Assembly: GCF_022919135.1 (NCBI RefSeq)
Contig: NZ_CP095049.1
Span: 930,001 to 994,000, forward strand
DNA: 64,000 bases
Reading direction: 5' to 3'
Source of the DNA: Hymenobacter cellulosivorans
Lineage (GTDB): Bacteria; Bacteroidota; Bacteroidia; Cytophagales; Hymenobacteraceae
Part shown: in pieces, positions 17,373 through 26,056 of the stretch
Position numbering within the stretch: position 1 is the stretch's first letter
How the letters are laid out: every line of letters starts with the position of its first letter
Notes under the pieces: generated by a model
Databases searched by the model: none
Seen by the model: only the letters and a program-made list of their open reading frames with translations
Told to the model about the DNA's origin: nothing
Translations under genes and position numbers: made by a program

Positions 17373-20300
17373 TTAATTCTTCATAATTTTCTGCACCTCC
17401 ACCCCGCTGCCGCTCTGCACGGTCAGGAAGTAGACCCCGCCGGGCAACTGAGCCAAGTTCAGCTGGGCAATGGAGGTTCCGGCCGGCGTGGCCAGGGTGC
17501 GGACGATGGCGCCCCGAGCATCCGTCACGGTCAGCTGGTGGGCCGAATTGCCGCGCAGCTCTATGGTCAGTTGGTTGGTTACCGGGTTGGGGTAAGCCGC
17601 GCTAATAACACTGCCTTTGGCTGTGGTAGCCGCCAGCGTAGCCTGGGGCGTGGTGCAGGTACTGCCCACCGTGTAGCTGTGGGGCGTGGCGCTGGAGTTA
17701 CGCTCGGTACCAGTAGTGCCCACCCGGTAGGTGAAGTAGAACGATAAGGCTGCACCGGCTGCCTGAGGCTGGGAGAATACGAAGTCGGAGCCCGAGGCCG
17801 TCATGTTGTAACCAGCGTAGCCACCGGAGCCTACTTTCACATAAAGCAGAGCCATGTTGCTGCCGGCAATAGGCGTCAGGGGCACAAACTTCCAGCTTAC
17901 CGTACCGTTGGCGGTGCTGACCTCGTAGCGGTAGTCGCCGTTGGTTACCGTGCCGCCGCATACCGTGCTGCTGGTGCTGGCCGGCGTGCCATACACTTCC
18001 AGCTCATAGAGCGAGTAGCCGTACGTGGTGCCACGGGCCGTGCCGTAGATGCGCACGTAGCGTCCGGCACCGCTCAGGCCGGTGTGGTCGTTGGTGAGCG
18101 TGGTGTTACTGGTTACGGTCTTTACCGTAGTCCAGGAGGCCGCGTCGTTGGAAACCTGCACCAAGTAATCTTTGCCGTAGGCGGCTTCCCAGCTCAGCTT
18201 CACCTGGCTCACGTTGTAGCGGGCCCCGAGGTCCACATAAATCCACTGCGGATCAGCAAAGGCGCTGGCCCAGCGGGTCGTTGCATTACCGTCTACAGCC
18301 AGGGCCCCACTCATTTCGGGTGCTTCGGTCGAGGAAGTCGTGGTAGGCTTGTTCAAGGCCAGATTAGTACCCGTAGGAGCGCCAGTTACGGTGACGTTCA
18401 CCGCAGCCGAAGTCGTAACAGCTCCACCGTTGTCGGTAGCCTTGGCGGTAATCGAGTACGTGCCAGCTGCTACACCCGTCCAGCTGAAGCTGTAGGGGCT
18501 GGCCGTGTCGGTGCCGAGCAAGGTCGTGCCGTTATAAAACTCTACTTTGGTAATAGTCCCATCGGCATCAGCAGCATTGGCCGTGATGTTCACACTGGCC
18601 GGAGCCGTGAAGCTGCTGTTGTTGGCTGGAGCCGTAATGCTAACCGTGGGGGCCGTGTTGCCTGCCCCGTTCACGGTCACACTCACCGCCGAGGAAGTCG
18701 TGGTAGCGTTGGCATTGTCGGTGGCCTTGGCCGTAATCGAGTACGTACCGGCTGCCACGCCCGTCCAGGTGTAGCTGTAGGGGCTGGTCGTGTCCGTATT
18801 CAGCAGCGTGGTGCCGTTGTAGAACTCTACTTTCGAAATCGCACCGTCGGAGTCAGCAGCATTGGCACTGATGGTGATGCTGGCCGGGGCCGCAAACGTG
18901 GCGCCGCTGGTGGGCGAGGTCAGGCTGACGGTGGGTACGGCGTTGGTTGGCGTCGTTCCGGTCTTGACTAAGCTGCGGATGTTGTCGATGTGGTAGGTGG
19001 CGCTGGTCGTCGAATTGGGAGCAAACAGGAACACGAGCTTGTCCACGTCAATGTCAGGCGTACCCAGGTCCGGGGCGCTGGCGAAGGTGAAAGTCAGCGT
19101 GTGCCAGGCATTGGTTTGCTTCACGGCCGCCTGGTAGATGCTGTGGCGGCCGGTGGGGTAGTTGCCGGTATTCGACTGGGCTACATTCTCCAACTGGCAC
19201 GAAATAACCGTACCGACGGGGGCCGTAGTGTAAAGGTCGATGGCAAACACTTTGTCGCCCTTTTTGTAGGCGCTGCCGTCTTTAATCGAGTTAGTGCGGA
19301 AGGCCAGCACATCGTAAGTCGCCGTGGCGTTGCGGGCGTAGCGGCCCACGCGGGCTGAGGTATTCGGAGCCACGGCCGAGGGGTTGGCCACAGTGGGCGT
19401 GTAAGTGCCGTCGGCGCTGAGGAAAGTCAGGTTGTGCGTCGCCTCGTAGTCTTCGAACACCGTCCCGGCCGTGTAAGTCGGGGGCGCGGCGTACTTGGCC
19501 ACCCGGATGTTGTCCACGTAATACGTGTCGCCGGTGCGGGAATTGTTGGCAAACAGGAAGGCCAGCTGGTCGATGCTCACGTTGGCCGTACCCGCGTCGG
19601 GCGACGAGGTGTAGGAGAACGTCAGGGTTTCCCAGCCGTTCTGCTTGGTGGTCCGGGCCTCGTAGCTGCTGTTGCGGCCGGCGGGGTACGAGCCCGCGGC
19701 GGCGGCCTTGTTCTGCAGGTTCAAAACCACCGGCGTACCCACCGGAGCCGAGGTATACACATCTACCAGAATCTGGTTGGTCTGGTCCTTAAAGAGGCTG
19801 GCATCTTCAATTACGCTACCGGGCGTGCCGGCCGTAAAGAACAGCACGTCATACTGTTCCACCGAATTGCGCACGTACCGGGCTACTTTGGCCGAGGTAT
19901 TGGGCGCTGTGGCGCTGGGGTTAGCCACGGCCGGTGTGTAGGCACCGTTGGTCAGCGTGGCGTCGAAGGTAATCCGGCTGGTACCGTCGTAGTTCTCCAG
20001 GATGTCAGTAGCTACTACGGCCGCATCGGGCTTCTTCTTGACCAGGATATTGTCGAGGTAGAACGTGGCCCCCGAGGTAATGCCCGGCTGGAACAGAAAG
20101 ACCACGTTGTCGATGTCGTAGACGCTGGTCCCCGCGTCGATAACCTTCTCAAAATCAAATTCCAACGTCTCCCAGGCGTTCTGGCGGCTGGTAGTAGCGA
20201 AGTAGGAACTCTGCCGACCCGTGGGGTAGTTGGTGGCCAGCACGGTGCGGCTGTTTTCAAACTGCATCGTGATTTTGCTGCCCACCGGGGCAGTGGAGTA

Positions 20301-21662
20301 CACGTCCATGTACACCTTGCGGCGGCCGGCGGCAAAGTCCGAGGCGTTGCTTACCGTCAGGCCCCGCACATAGAGCACGTCATACTGCTCGGAGCCGTTG
20401 CGCACGTACCTCCCGACCTTGGCCGAGGTATTCGGGGCTACAGCAGCGGGGTTGGCGGTGGCCTGGGTCAGCACGCCAGTCATGGTGCCGTAGGTCAGGG
20501 CGCGGTTGGCTTCGTAATCTTCGTACACTCGGTCGAGCTGCAAAGGCGCACTGACCGTTACGGCTTTGGTGTAAGTAGTAGCTGCGCAGCCATTTACTGC
20601 AACACTAGCCGTTACGGTGCCGCCCGTGTTGCCCCAGTTTACCTGGATGGAATTGGTGCCCTGCCCGCTGGTAATGGTTGCGCCGGAGGGTACCGACCAG
20701 TTGTAGGTGGCGCCGGTAATGGCGTCGAGGCGATACGTTTTGCCCTGCTCTCCCTGGTATACCTGTCCGTCGCCGTACACAGCGTAGTTGGAGGGTCCGG
20801 TATACACCCGCACGTAGTCGACCTGCGTGGTGCTGGGATAGTCGGCGGGGTTGGGCGCGGTGTTGCCGGTAAACGGCGTGCCGGGACCACCCACGGCCGT
20901 GTTCAGGATTAGGTAGTAGTTGTTGGTGTTGAAGGGCCAGGCGTTACCAAAAGTCGTTTCGGGCGAGGCCGTGTGGTAGAGCGTGCCATCTACGAACCAC
21001 TTGATCTGGTCGGGACCCCACTCAATGGTATACACGTGAAAATCAGCTGATAAGTCGACCGTGCCACTATACTCACGGCCGGTGAAGTGCCAGCCGCCCG
21101 CGTCGTAGTGGATGGTGCCCGCCACTGACTTAGGGTTCTTATGCTTGGCCTCCATGATGTCAATCTCACCCGTGTAAGGCCAGTTGCCGGGGTCGGCCAG
21201 CATCCAGAACGCGGGCCAGATGCCCTGGGCCGAGGGCAGCTTCATGCGGGCCTCAATCTTGCCGTACTTGAAGGTTTGCAGGGCGCCGCTCGCCGTTTTC
21301 GACTGTAGCTTAGCCGAAGTGTAGTTGTAGGTGCGGCCGCCTACTACCGTGTTTTCGTAGCGGGTCGCAATGTTTAGAAAACCGCCTGTAACGGTAGCAT
21401 TGGCGGCCCGGTAGGCTTGCAGCTCGGCATTGCCGAAGTTGCAGTTGCCTACGTTGCAGCCGTCGCCTTCATATACCTGCCACTTGCTAAGGTCGCCGGG
21501 CGTGTTGAATTCATCGGCCCACACGAGCTGGTTGCACTGGGCCCACCCGGCAACGGGAGCCCCAAATAGGCAAAGGGCAGTCAGCGCGACTTGGCGCACC
21601 CTTCGGACCCATGAAGCCGGCGCGCCCTGCGGCGCCCGATGTGCGTAGAACTGAGTTCTCAT
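17373..21662 (-). CDS. Secreted multi-domain GH16 laminarinase with T9SS tail
   Basis: 1429 residues from ATG 21662 (a signal peptide ends about residue 42; the longer frame to 21791 adds a non-signal extension). Order: GH16 (43-295; GEIDIMEAKH with E166, D168, E171), PKD/Ig-like domain (300-370), three related 150-180-residue domains (376-550, 552-730, 734-900; each opens with [FLY]E[DN]Y[ED] and holds PNTSAKVxRYxRN or a close variant), two bacterial Ig domains (909-1095), an F5/8-type C (CBM32-like) domain (1099-1225), a CBM56-like domain (1234-1340) and a T9SS type A sorting domain (1354-1429, YPNPVTN to KIMKN). It attacks insoluble beta-1,3-glucan outside the cell. It has its own promoter and leads the minus-strand glucan locus. 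Confidence 0.92.
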   Translation of the reverse strand: MRTQFYAHRAPQGAPASWVRRVRQVALTALCLFGAPVAGWAQCNQLVWADEFNTPGDLSKWQVYEGDGCNVGNCNFGNAELQAYRAANATVTGGFLNIATRYENTVVGGRTYNYTSAKLQSKTASGALQTFKYGKIEARMKLPSAQGIWPAFWMLADPGNWPYTGEIDIMEAKHKNPKSVAGTIHYDAGGWHFTGREYSGTVDLSADFHVYTIEWGPDQIKWFVDGTLYHTASPETTFGNAWPFNTNNYYLILNTAVGGPGTPFTGNTAPNPADYPSTTQVDYVRVYTGPSNYAVYGDGQVYQGEQGKTYRLDAITGATYNWSVPSGATITSGQGTNSIQVNWGNTGGTVTASVAVNGCAATTYTKAVTVSAPLQLDRVYEDYEANRALTYGTMTGVLTQATANPAAVAPNTSAKVGRYVRNGSEQYDVLYVRGLTVSNASDFAAGRRKVYMDVYSTAPVGSKITMQFENSRTVLATNYPTGRQSSYFATTSRQNAWETLEFDFEKVIDAGTSVYDIDNVVFLFQPGITSGATFYLDNILVKKKPDAAVVATDILENYDGTSRITFDATLTNGAYTPAVANPSATAPNTSAKVARYVRNSVEQYDVLFFTAGTPGSVIEDASLFKDQTNQILVDVYTSAPVGTPVVLNLQNKAAAAGSYPAGRNSSYEARTTKQNGWETLTFSYTSSPDAGTANVSIDQLAFLFANNSRTGDTYYVDNIRVAKYAAPPTYTAGTVFEDYEATHNLTFLSADGTYTPTVANPSAVAPNTSARVGRYARNATATYDVLAFRTNSIKDGSAYKKGDKVFAIDLYTTAPVGTVISCQLENVAQSNTGNYPTGRHSIYQAAVKQTNAWHTLTFTFASAPDLGTPDIDVDKLVFLFAPNSTTSATYHIDNIRSLVKTGTTPTNAVPTVSLTSPTSGATFAAPASITISANAADSDGAISKVEFYNGTTLLNTDTTSPYSYTWTGVAAGTYSITAKATDNANATTTSSAVSVTVNGAGNTAPTVSITAPANNSSFTAPASVNITANAADADGTITKVEFYNGTTLLGTDTASPYSFSWTGVAAGTYSITAKATDNGGAVTTSAAVNVTVTGAPTGTNLALNKPTTTSSTEAPEMSGALAVDGNATTRWASAFADPQWIYVDLGARYNVSQVKLSWEAAYGKDYLVQVSNDAASWTTVKTVTSNTTLTNDHTGLSGAGRYVRIYGTARGTTYGYSLYELEVYGTPASTSSTVCGGTVTNGDYRYEVSTANGTVSWKFVPLTPIAGSNMALLYVKVGSGGYAGYNMTASGSDFVFSQPQAAGAALSFYFTYRVGTTGTERNSSATPHSYTVGSTCTTPQATLAATTAKGSVISAAYPNPVTNQLTIELRGNSAHQLTVTDARGAIVRTLATPAGTSIAQLNLAQLPGGVYFLTVQSGSGVEVQKIMKN

Positions 21663-21871
21663 ATTGCTTAAGCTGGATTGGTGGGGAATCAGCATTGAGA
21701 CTGGAGCCCGGTGGACCACAGCAGCAATAGGTGGGATGAGACTAGGGTAGAGAGCGGAGCGGAGGTCGGGAAAGAAGCAGCAGGAGTGCAAAAATGAGAG
21801 CAGCCAGTCGGGGCCAATTCAGTAGTCAGCGGTAATACCGACCTGAGCTTGGTTGCCGGAAGAAGGTGCCA

Positions 21872-21881
21872 CAAACGTTTG
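21872..21881. promoter_or_regulatory. Palindrome CAAACGTTTG in the GH16 leader
   Basis: Same 10-bp core as at 13170-13179. Here it lies just downstream of the -7 element (21890-21897), a position where a bound repressor would block the GH16 promoter. Confidence 0.4.
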
Positions 21882-21889
21882 CGGGAGGC

Positions 21890-21920
21890 CAAATATTGAG
21901 ACGTTGTTTGGGAAATGCAA
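21890..21920 (-). promoter_or_regulatory. Promoter of the secreted GH16 gene
   Basis: On the minus strand AATATTTG (21897-21890) is one base off the TAnnTTTG consensus; TTG (21920-21918) is 20 bp upstream. The segment aligns with the GH3 promoter: TTGCATTT near -33, GAACAAG against AAACAAC between the elements, and a final TTTGG. The leader before ATG 21662 is long, about 220 nt. Confidence 0.65.
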
Positions 21921-21990
21921 ACCTAAAAACCCACTCATCGGCTTAGAAAAACGGTTTTGCAAGTTGCCTCACAACTTGCTTATACACTTA
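21913..21990 (-). promoter_or_regulatory. Conserved upstream block, GH16 copy
   Basis: Counterpart of 12941-13018, with TTATACACTTA at 21980-21990. It also contains a perfect inverted repeat GCAAGTTG-cctca-CAACTTGC (21959-21979) that the GH3 copy lacks, so the GH16 unit may have an additional regulator site. Confidence 0.6.
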
Positions 21991-22243
21991 TAGCACACGT
22001 AAAGCCCCGCCTTGCCTCTCTCTGCCGACTTCCTTCTCGTCTTACCGCCCCAGATAAAAAACAATGAAAATCATACTGGTTTAGCCTACTTTTTATGCAA
22101 TTATTTTCCTCCCGGCTCCGGGCCTGACTGTAGCGGGTACCTGGGTTCATTCACGCCTCACCCTTCTCCTCTACTTTAGTCTTGCTCCTTCGGCTTGCCC
22201 TGGTAAGCAACAAGTTGGTCGAACCCTGTAGTACCTTAGGGCC

Positions 22244-22921
22244 ATGAAAATCCTACTCGTGGAAGATGAGCCGAAAGTTTCTGCCTTCATCCGGCGCGGC
22301 CTGGAAGAGGAAGGCTACGACGTGGAAGTGGCCTATGATGGGCGCTTTGGCCGGCAACTGGCCTTGGCTCATGCCTACGAGCTGATTATTCTGGACGTCA
22401 TCCTGCCCCATTTCAGCGGCCTGGAAGTTTTGCAGGCCATCCGGGCTCAAGACCAGCAGGTCCCTATTCTGATGCTCACGGCTCTGGGCACAACGACCGA
22501 TAAGCTGCAGGGTTTCGATGGCGGTGCCGATGACTACTTGGTTAAGCCCTTCGACTTTCCGGAGCTGCTGGCCCGGGTGCGGGCCCTGACCCGGCGCCGC
22601 GGCCACGAAACCAAAGGCGCTACCCTCACTCTGGCTGACTTGGTGTTGAATACGGCCGCCAAGACCGTTACCCGCGGCGGGCAAAGTATCAAGCTCACGG
22701 CCCGGGAGTTTGGCCTGCTGGAGCTCTTCATGCGCCACAAAGGCCGGGTGCTGAGCCGGGGCGAAATTGCGGAGAACTCCTGGGAAGACTCCTTCGACTC
22801 GGGCTCCAATGTCATTGATGTATACGTAAACTACCTGCGCAACAAGATTGACAAAGGCTTCAGCCAAAAACTGATTCACACTGTGGTCGGCATGGGCTAC
22901 GTAATGCGGGAAGAGAGTTAA
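22244..22921 (+). CDS. OmpR-family response regulator (metal efflux control)
   Basis: 225 residues: receiver domain (1-118) with phospho-acceptor D51 (ILDVILP), acidic pair E7/D8 and K near 101, then a winged-helix DNA-binding domain (about 128-223, LTAREFGLLELFMRHKGRVLSR). It looks like CusR/CopR-type regulators. It precedes a histidine kinase (23180) and a divalent-metal RND system (24732-30572). Four CTAAT direct repeats at 11-bp spacing before the efflux genes (24653-24690) are a likely binding site, as OmpR-type regulators commonly bind direct repeats near this period. Confidence 0.92.
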   Translation: MKILLVEDEPKVSAFIRRGLEEEGYDVEVAYDGRFGRQLALAHAYELIILDVILPHFSGLEVLQAIRAQDQQVPILMLTALGTTTDKLQGFDGGADDYLVKPFDFPELLARVRALTRRRGHETKGATLTLADLVLNTAAKTVTRGGQSIKLTAREFGLLELFMRHKGRVLSRGEIAENSWEDSFDSGSNVIDVYVNYLRNKIDKGFSQKLIHTVVGMGYVMREES

Positions 22922-23179
22922 TGTGCTAGGGTGGGAAATGTGCTGAGCCAGAACCCGGGTCCTTGCGAGCTACATCCGTGGGACTCCGCCCTCTAAAGTG
23001 AAAAGACCTTTGTCGCACGAACAGAAAAGAGCTTTCTGGTAAAAGGGGAGTTGTTACCAGCAGAGGACGGATTACTTCGGCTAGTGCCTCGCAAGGATAT
23101 AGGGAGCAAATTTTCCACATTGAGCCACCTTAGCACCTCAGCACATTCAACCCACCTTCGCACATTAACCGTTACCGAA

Positions 23180-24547
23180 TTGACTATCCGTAACCGACTT
23201 ACCTGGCTCTTTCTGGGGCTTGTTGCCGTAATTTTGCTGGCAGCTATGTCGGTGGTATACATTCTGCAGGCCGACTACACCCAGGATGAGTTTCACCAGC
23301 GCCTGCGCGACCGGGCCGAGGTGACGGGTTACGTGTTTTTGGAGCAGGATGAACTGCGGGCTGAGGCCTTTCGGGAATTTCAGCGGCGCTACCTGCGCAC
23401 CTTGGCAGGTGAGGTTCTTCAGATTTACGATGCCCAGCTCCGTCCGCGCTTTATTGAGCAGGACCGGCGCGTGAACATCTCCGACCAGATTCTGGCTCGT
23501 ATTCTGACCGAGAAAGAAGTGTACTTCGAGCTGGGCGCGCGGCAGGCTGTCGGCATCTTCTACCGCGACAATCAGGGCGAGTACATCATTGTGGCCGCCG
23601 CCGAAAACCTGTCGGGCCGTAAGCGGCTGGAACATCTGGCTACGATGCTGGCCTGCATCTTCGTGGGCAGCCTGGTGGTGATTTACGTGGCCGGGCGGGT
23701 CTTTGCGGGCCGGGCCCTCGCTCCCATTGCCGCCGTCAACGACCAGGTAGACCGGATTACGGCCCGCGACCTGCACCTGCGCGTGGATGAGCAGGGACTG
23801 AGCCGCAGTGAGCAAGACGAAATCACGCGCCTGGCCCGCACCTTTAATAGGATGCTCGAACGGCTCGAAGAAGGCTTCGAGGGACAGCGCACCTTCGTTA
23901 GCAATGCCTCCCACGAGCTACGCACTCCACTCACAGCTACCATCGGCGAAATTCAGGTGCTGCTCAACCGGGACCGGGAACCGGCCGCCTACCGCGAGGC
24001 CCTGAGCTCGGTACTCAACGAATTGCAGGAGCTTAAACTCCTTATTAATAACTTATTGGACCTTACCCAGGTCGAGAATGCCGCCGACCACGGGGAAGAA
24101 ATTCGGCTCGATGAGCTGCTCTGGGAGGCCCGGGAAGCCCTGCTGCCCGAACTGCGCCGCCGCGTTCAGGTTACGATGGACGAGTTGCCGGCTATGCCCG
24201 AGCAGCTCGAAATAAAGGGCAACCGCCAGCTGCTGCGCCGGGCCCTGACCAACCTGCTCGACAACGCGCTGAAGTATTCCGGGAGCCAGCCGGTGGCCGT
24301 ACGCTTCAGCTACCGGCACGACCAAATCTTCCTGCAGGTCGAGGACCAAGGCATTGGTATTGCAGCGAAAGACCTGAACCGCATCTTCCAGCCTTTCTTC
24401 CGGGCCGACAATGCCCGGGCGGTGGTGGGCCACGGCGTGGGTCTGCCCCTGGCCCGACGCATCATTGAGCTACACGGCGGGCAGTTGTACGTTCAGTCCC
24501 GGCTCGGCAACGGGACCGTGGTGGAAGTGGTGTTCGGCGCCGGCTAA
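23180..24547 (+). CDS. Sensor histidine kinase partner of the 22244 regulator
   Basis: 455 residues if started at TTG 23180 (reading M-TIRNRLTWLFLG), which places the first membrane helix right at the N-terminus; no ATG is available there and the frame further upstream looks non-coding. Order: TM1 (about 10-30), extracytoplasmic sensor (30-195), TM2 (about 197-218), HAMP (220-275), HisKA with NASHELRTPL, HATPase with the N-box NLLDNALKYS and DQGIGI. It resembles CusS-type metal sensors. A 258-bp gap separates it from the regulator gene, longer than usual for such a pair; nothing was recognised in the gap. Confidence 0.88.
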   Translation: MTIRNRLTWLFLGLVAVILLAAMSVVYILQADYTQDEFHQRLRDRAEVTGYVFLEQDELRAEAFREFQRRYLRTLAGEVLQIYDAQLRPRFIEQDRRVNISDQILARILTEKEVYFELGARQAVGIFYRDNQGEYIIVAAAENLSGRKRLEHLATMLACIFVGSLVVIYVAGRVFAGRALAPIAAVNDQVDRITARDLHLRVDEQGLSRSEQDEITRLARTFNRMLERLEEGFEGQRTFVSNASHELRTPLTATIGEIQVLLNRDREPAAYREALSSVLNELQELKLLINNLLDLTQVENAADHGEEIRLDELLWEAREALLPELRRRVQVTMDELPAMPEQLEIKGNRQLLRRALTNLLDNALKYSGSQPVAVRFSYRHDQIFLQVEDQGIGIAAKDLNRIFQPFFRADNARAVVGHGVGLPLARRIIELHGGQLYVQSRLGNGTVVEVVFGAG

Positions 24548-24652
24548 ACTGGGTGGACCTAACCGCCCACGCTGTGTTATTGGCCAATTAGTCTCATCCA
24601 AAAAACTGCTTTAAGTAAGCTGAAAGCGTCTTTTTATCGAAATATTCAGCTT

Positions 24653-24708
24653 CTAATCCGTTTCTAATGCCCCTCTAATTCGGGCCTAATACGACCGGCG
24701 TACTCTTG
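24653..24708 (+). promoter_or_regulatory. Four 11-bp-spaced CTAAT repeats and promoter
   Basis: CTAAT begins at 24653, 24664, 24675 and 24686, an exact 11-bp period; two copies are extended to TTCTAAT. The array stops 10 bp before TACTCTTG (24701-24708), one base off the TAnnTTTG -7 consensus, so it covers the -33 region, as expected for a directly activating OmpR-type regulator. ATG of the efflux operon follows at 24732. Confidence 0.8.
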
Positions 24709-24731
24709 CATATCGAACCTTTCCAAAGGAT

Positions 24732-26012
24732 ATGCAACGCCTCCTTTCCCTCCTAGCGGCCCTACTGCTGACCAGTGCTGCCTACGCCGCTCCGGAACCT
24801 GCCGCCCCCGATACTATCCGGCTCACGCTGCCCCAGGCCGAACAGCGCTTCGTGCAGAACAACCTCGCGCTGCTGGCTCAGCGCTACAACGTAACGGCCG
24901 CCGAAGCCCAGATTGTGCAGGCCCGGCTCTGGGACAACCCCACGGTGAGCATTGAGCAAAACACCTATAACCCCCAGACCCGCAAGGTGCTGGACGTGAC
25001 CCGCACCGGCAACACCATCTTGGAGGTGCAGCAGCTGGTTGCCCTAGCTGGCCGCCGCAAAGCCGCCGCGGGCGTGGCCCAGCAAAACGCGCTGGTTGAG
25101 CAGTTCAGTTTCGAAGACCTACAGCGCAACCTGCGCTACCAGCTGCGCACCACCTTTTACGACCTGTACTTCAAGCAGCAGACCATCGGGGTGTATGACA
25201 AGGAAATCAGCACCTTCCAACGGACCGTAGCTCAATACCAGAGCCAGTACGACAAGGGCAACATTGCTCTCAAGGAGGTGATTCGGCTGAAAGCCTTCCT
25301 GTTTCAGCTCCAGAACGAAAAGCAGGCTCTGCTGGCCGACATTGCCAGTCAGCAGGCCGACTTCCACGTGCTGCTCCGCGACAACTCGGGCACCCATTAC
25401 CGGCCTATAGCTGACCCAACGGCCCTGCGGAGCTTGAGTTTGGGAGCCTACTCCGAAGAACAACTGGCCGACACGGCCCTGGTGCAGCGCGCCGACTTGA
25501 AAGTGCGCAAGGCCTATGCCGAGCAACAAGCCCAAAACCTACGCTTGCAGCGCGCCCTAGCCACGCCCGACCTGGCCGTAGGCTACGTGTATGACCGGGC
25601 CGGCAACTACATCCAGAACTATAACGCTGTGACGCTGGGCGTGGCCGTGCCCCTGTTCAACCGCAACCAGGGCAACATCCGCACAGCCCGGGCCCTGACC
25701 GAGGGCAGCAAAGTCCTGCTCGACCAGCAGCAGCTGGCCGTGCAGAACGACGTGCGCCAGGCCTACCAGCTGGCCCGCCAGACCGACCAGCTCTACCAAA
25801 GCACCAACCGCGACACCGGCGACTTTGACCGGCTCATCGGCGGCATCGAGCAAAGCTACGCCAAGCGCAACCTGACCCTGGTGGAATTCCTGGACTTCTA
25901 CGAGAGCTACAAAGCCAACCTTGTGCAGCTCAACAGCCTGCGGGCCAGCCGGGTGCGGGCCTTCGAACAGCTCAATTTCGCCGTCGGCCGCCCGGTGTTC
26001 AAAGCCGAGTAA
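24732..26012 (+). CDS. czcC: TolC-like outer-membrane factor of metal efflux
   Basis: 426 residues; signal peptide ending AYA-AP (about residue 19), then two outer-membrane-efflux-protein (TolC) repeats with long helical stretches and the alternating barrel parts. It forms the outer-membrane exit duct of an RND efflux system. First of three genes: 44 bp to the adaptor, then the pump. The symbol follows the CzcC role, supported by the pump type at 27414-30572. Confidence 0.88.
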   Translation: MQRLLSLLAALLLTSAAYAAPEPAAPDTIRLTLPQAEQRFVQNNLALLAQRYNVTAAEAQIVQARLWDNPTVSIEQNTYNPQTRKVLDVTRTGNTILEVQQLVALAGRRKAAAGVAQQNALVEQFSFEDLQRNLRYQLRTTFYDLYFKQQTIGVYDKEISTFQRTVAQYQSQYDKGNIALKEVIRLKAFLFQLQNEKQALLADIASQQADFHVLLRDNSGTHYRPIADPTALRSLSLGAYSEEQLADTALVQRADLKVRKAYAEQQAQNLRLQRALATPDLAVGYVYDRAGNYIQNYNAVTLGVAVPLFNRNQGNIRTARALTEGSKVLLDQQQLAVQNDVRQAYQLARQTDQLYQSTNRDTGDFDRLIGGIEQSYAKRNLTLVEFLDFYESYKANLVQLNSLRASRVRAFEQLNFAVGRPVFKAE

Positions 26013-26056
26013 CCGGCCGCCGCTTTCTTCTCCAAACGACATTTCCAGCAACCTAT

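Larger units (their letters stand above)
21663..22243. other. Divergent intergenic region, GH16 / response regulator
   Basis: 581 bp. The left part is the GH16 leader and promoter with the conserved block and two inverted repeats; the right part (about 22060-22243) should hold the promoter of the response regulator at 22244, but no good TTG / TAnnTTTG pair was found there. No gene is apparent. Confidence 0.6.

Noticed and set aside
23051..23179. Earlier start (TTG 23051) for the histidine kinase
   Set aside because: The extension of 43 residues has no membrane or signal character and low coding quality; TTG 23180 puts the first helix at the N-terminus.
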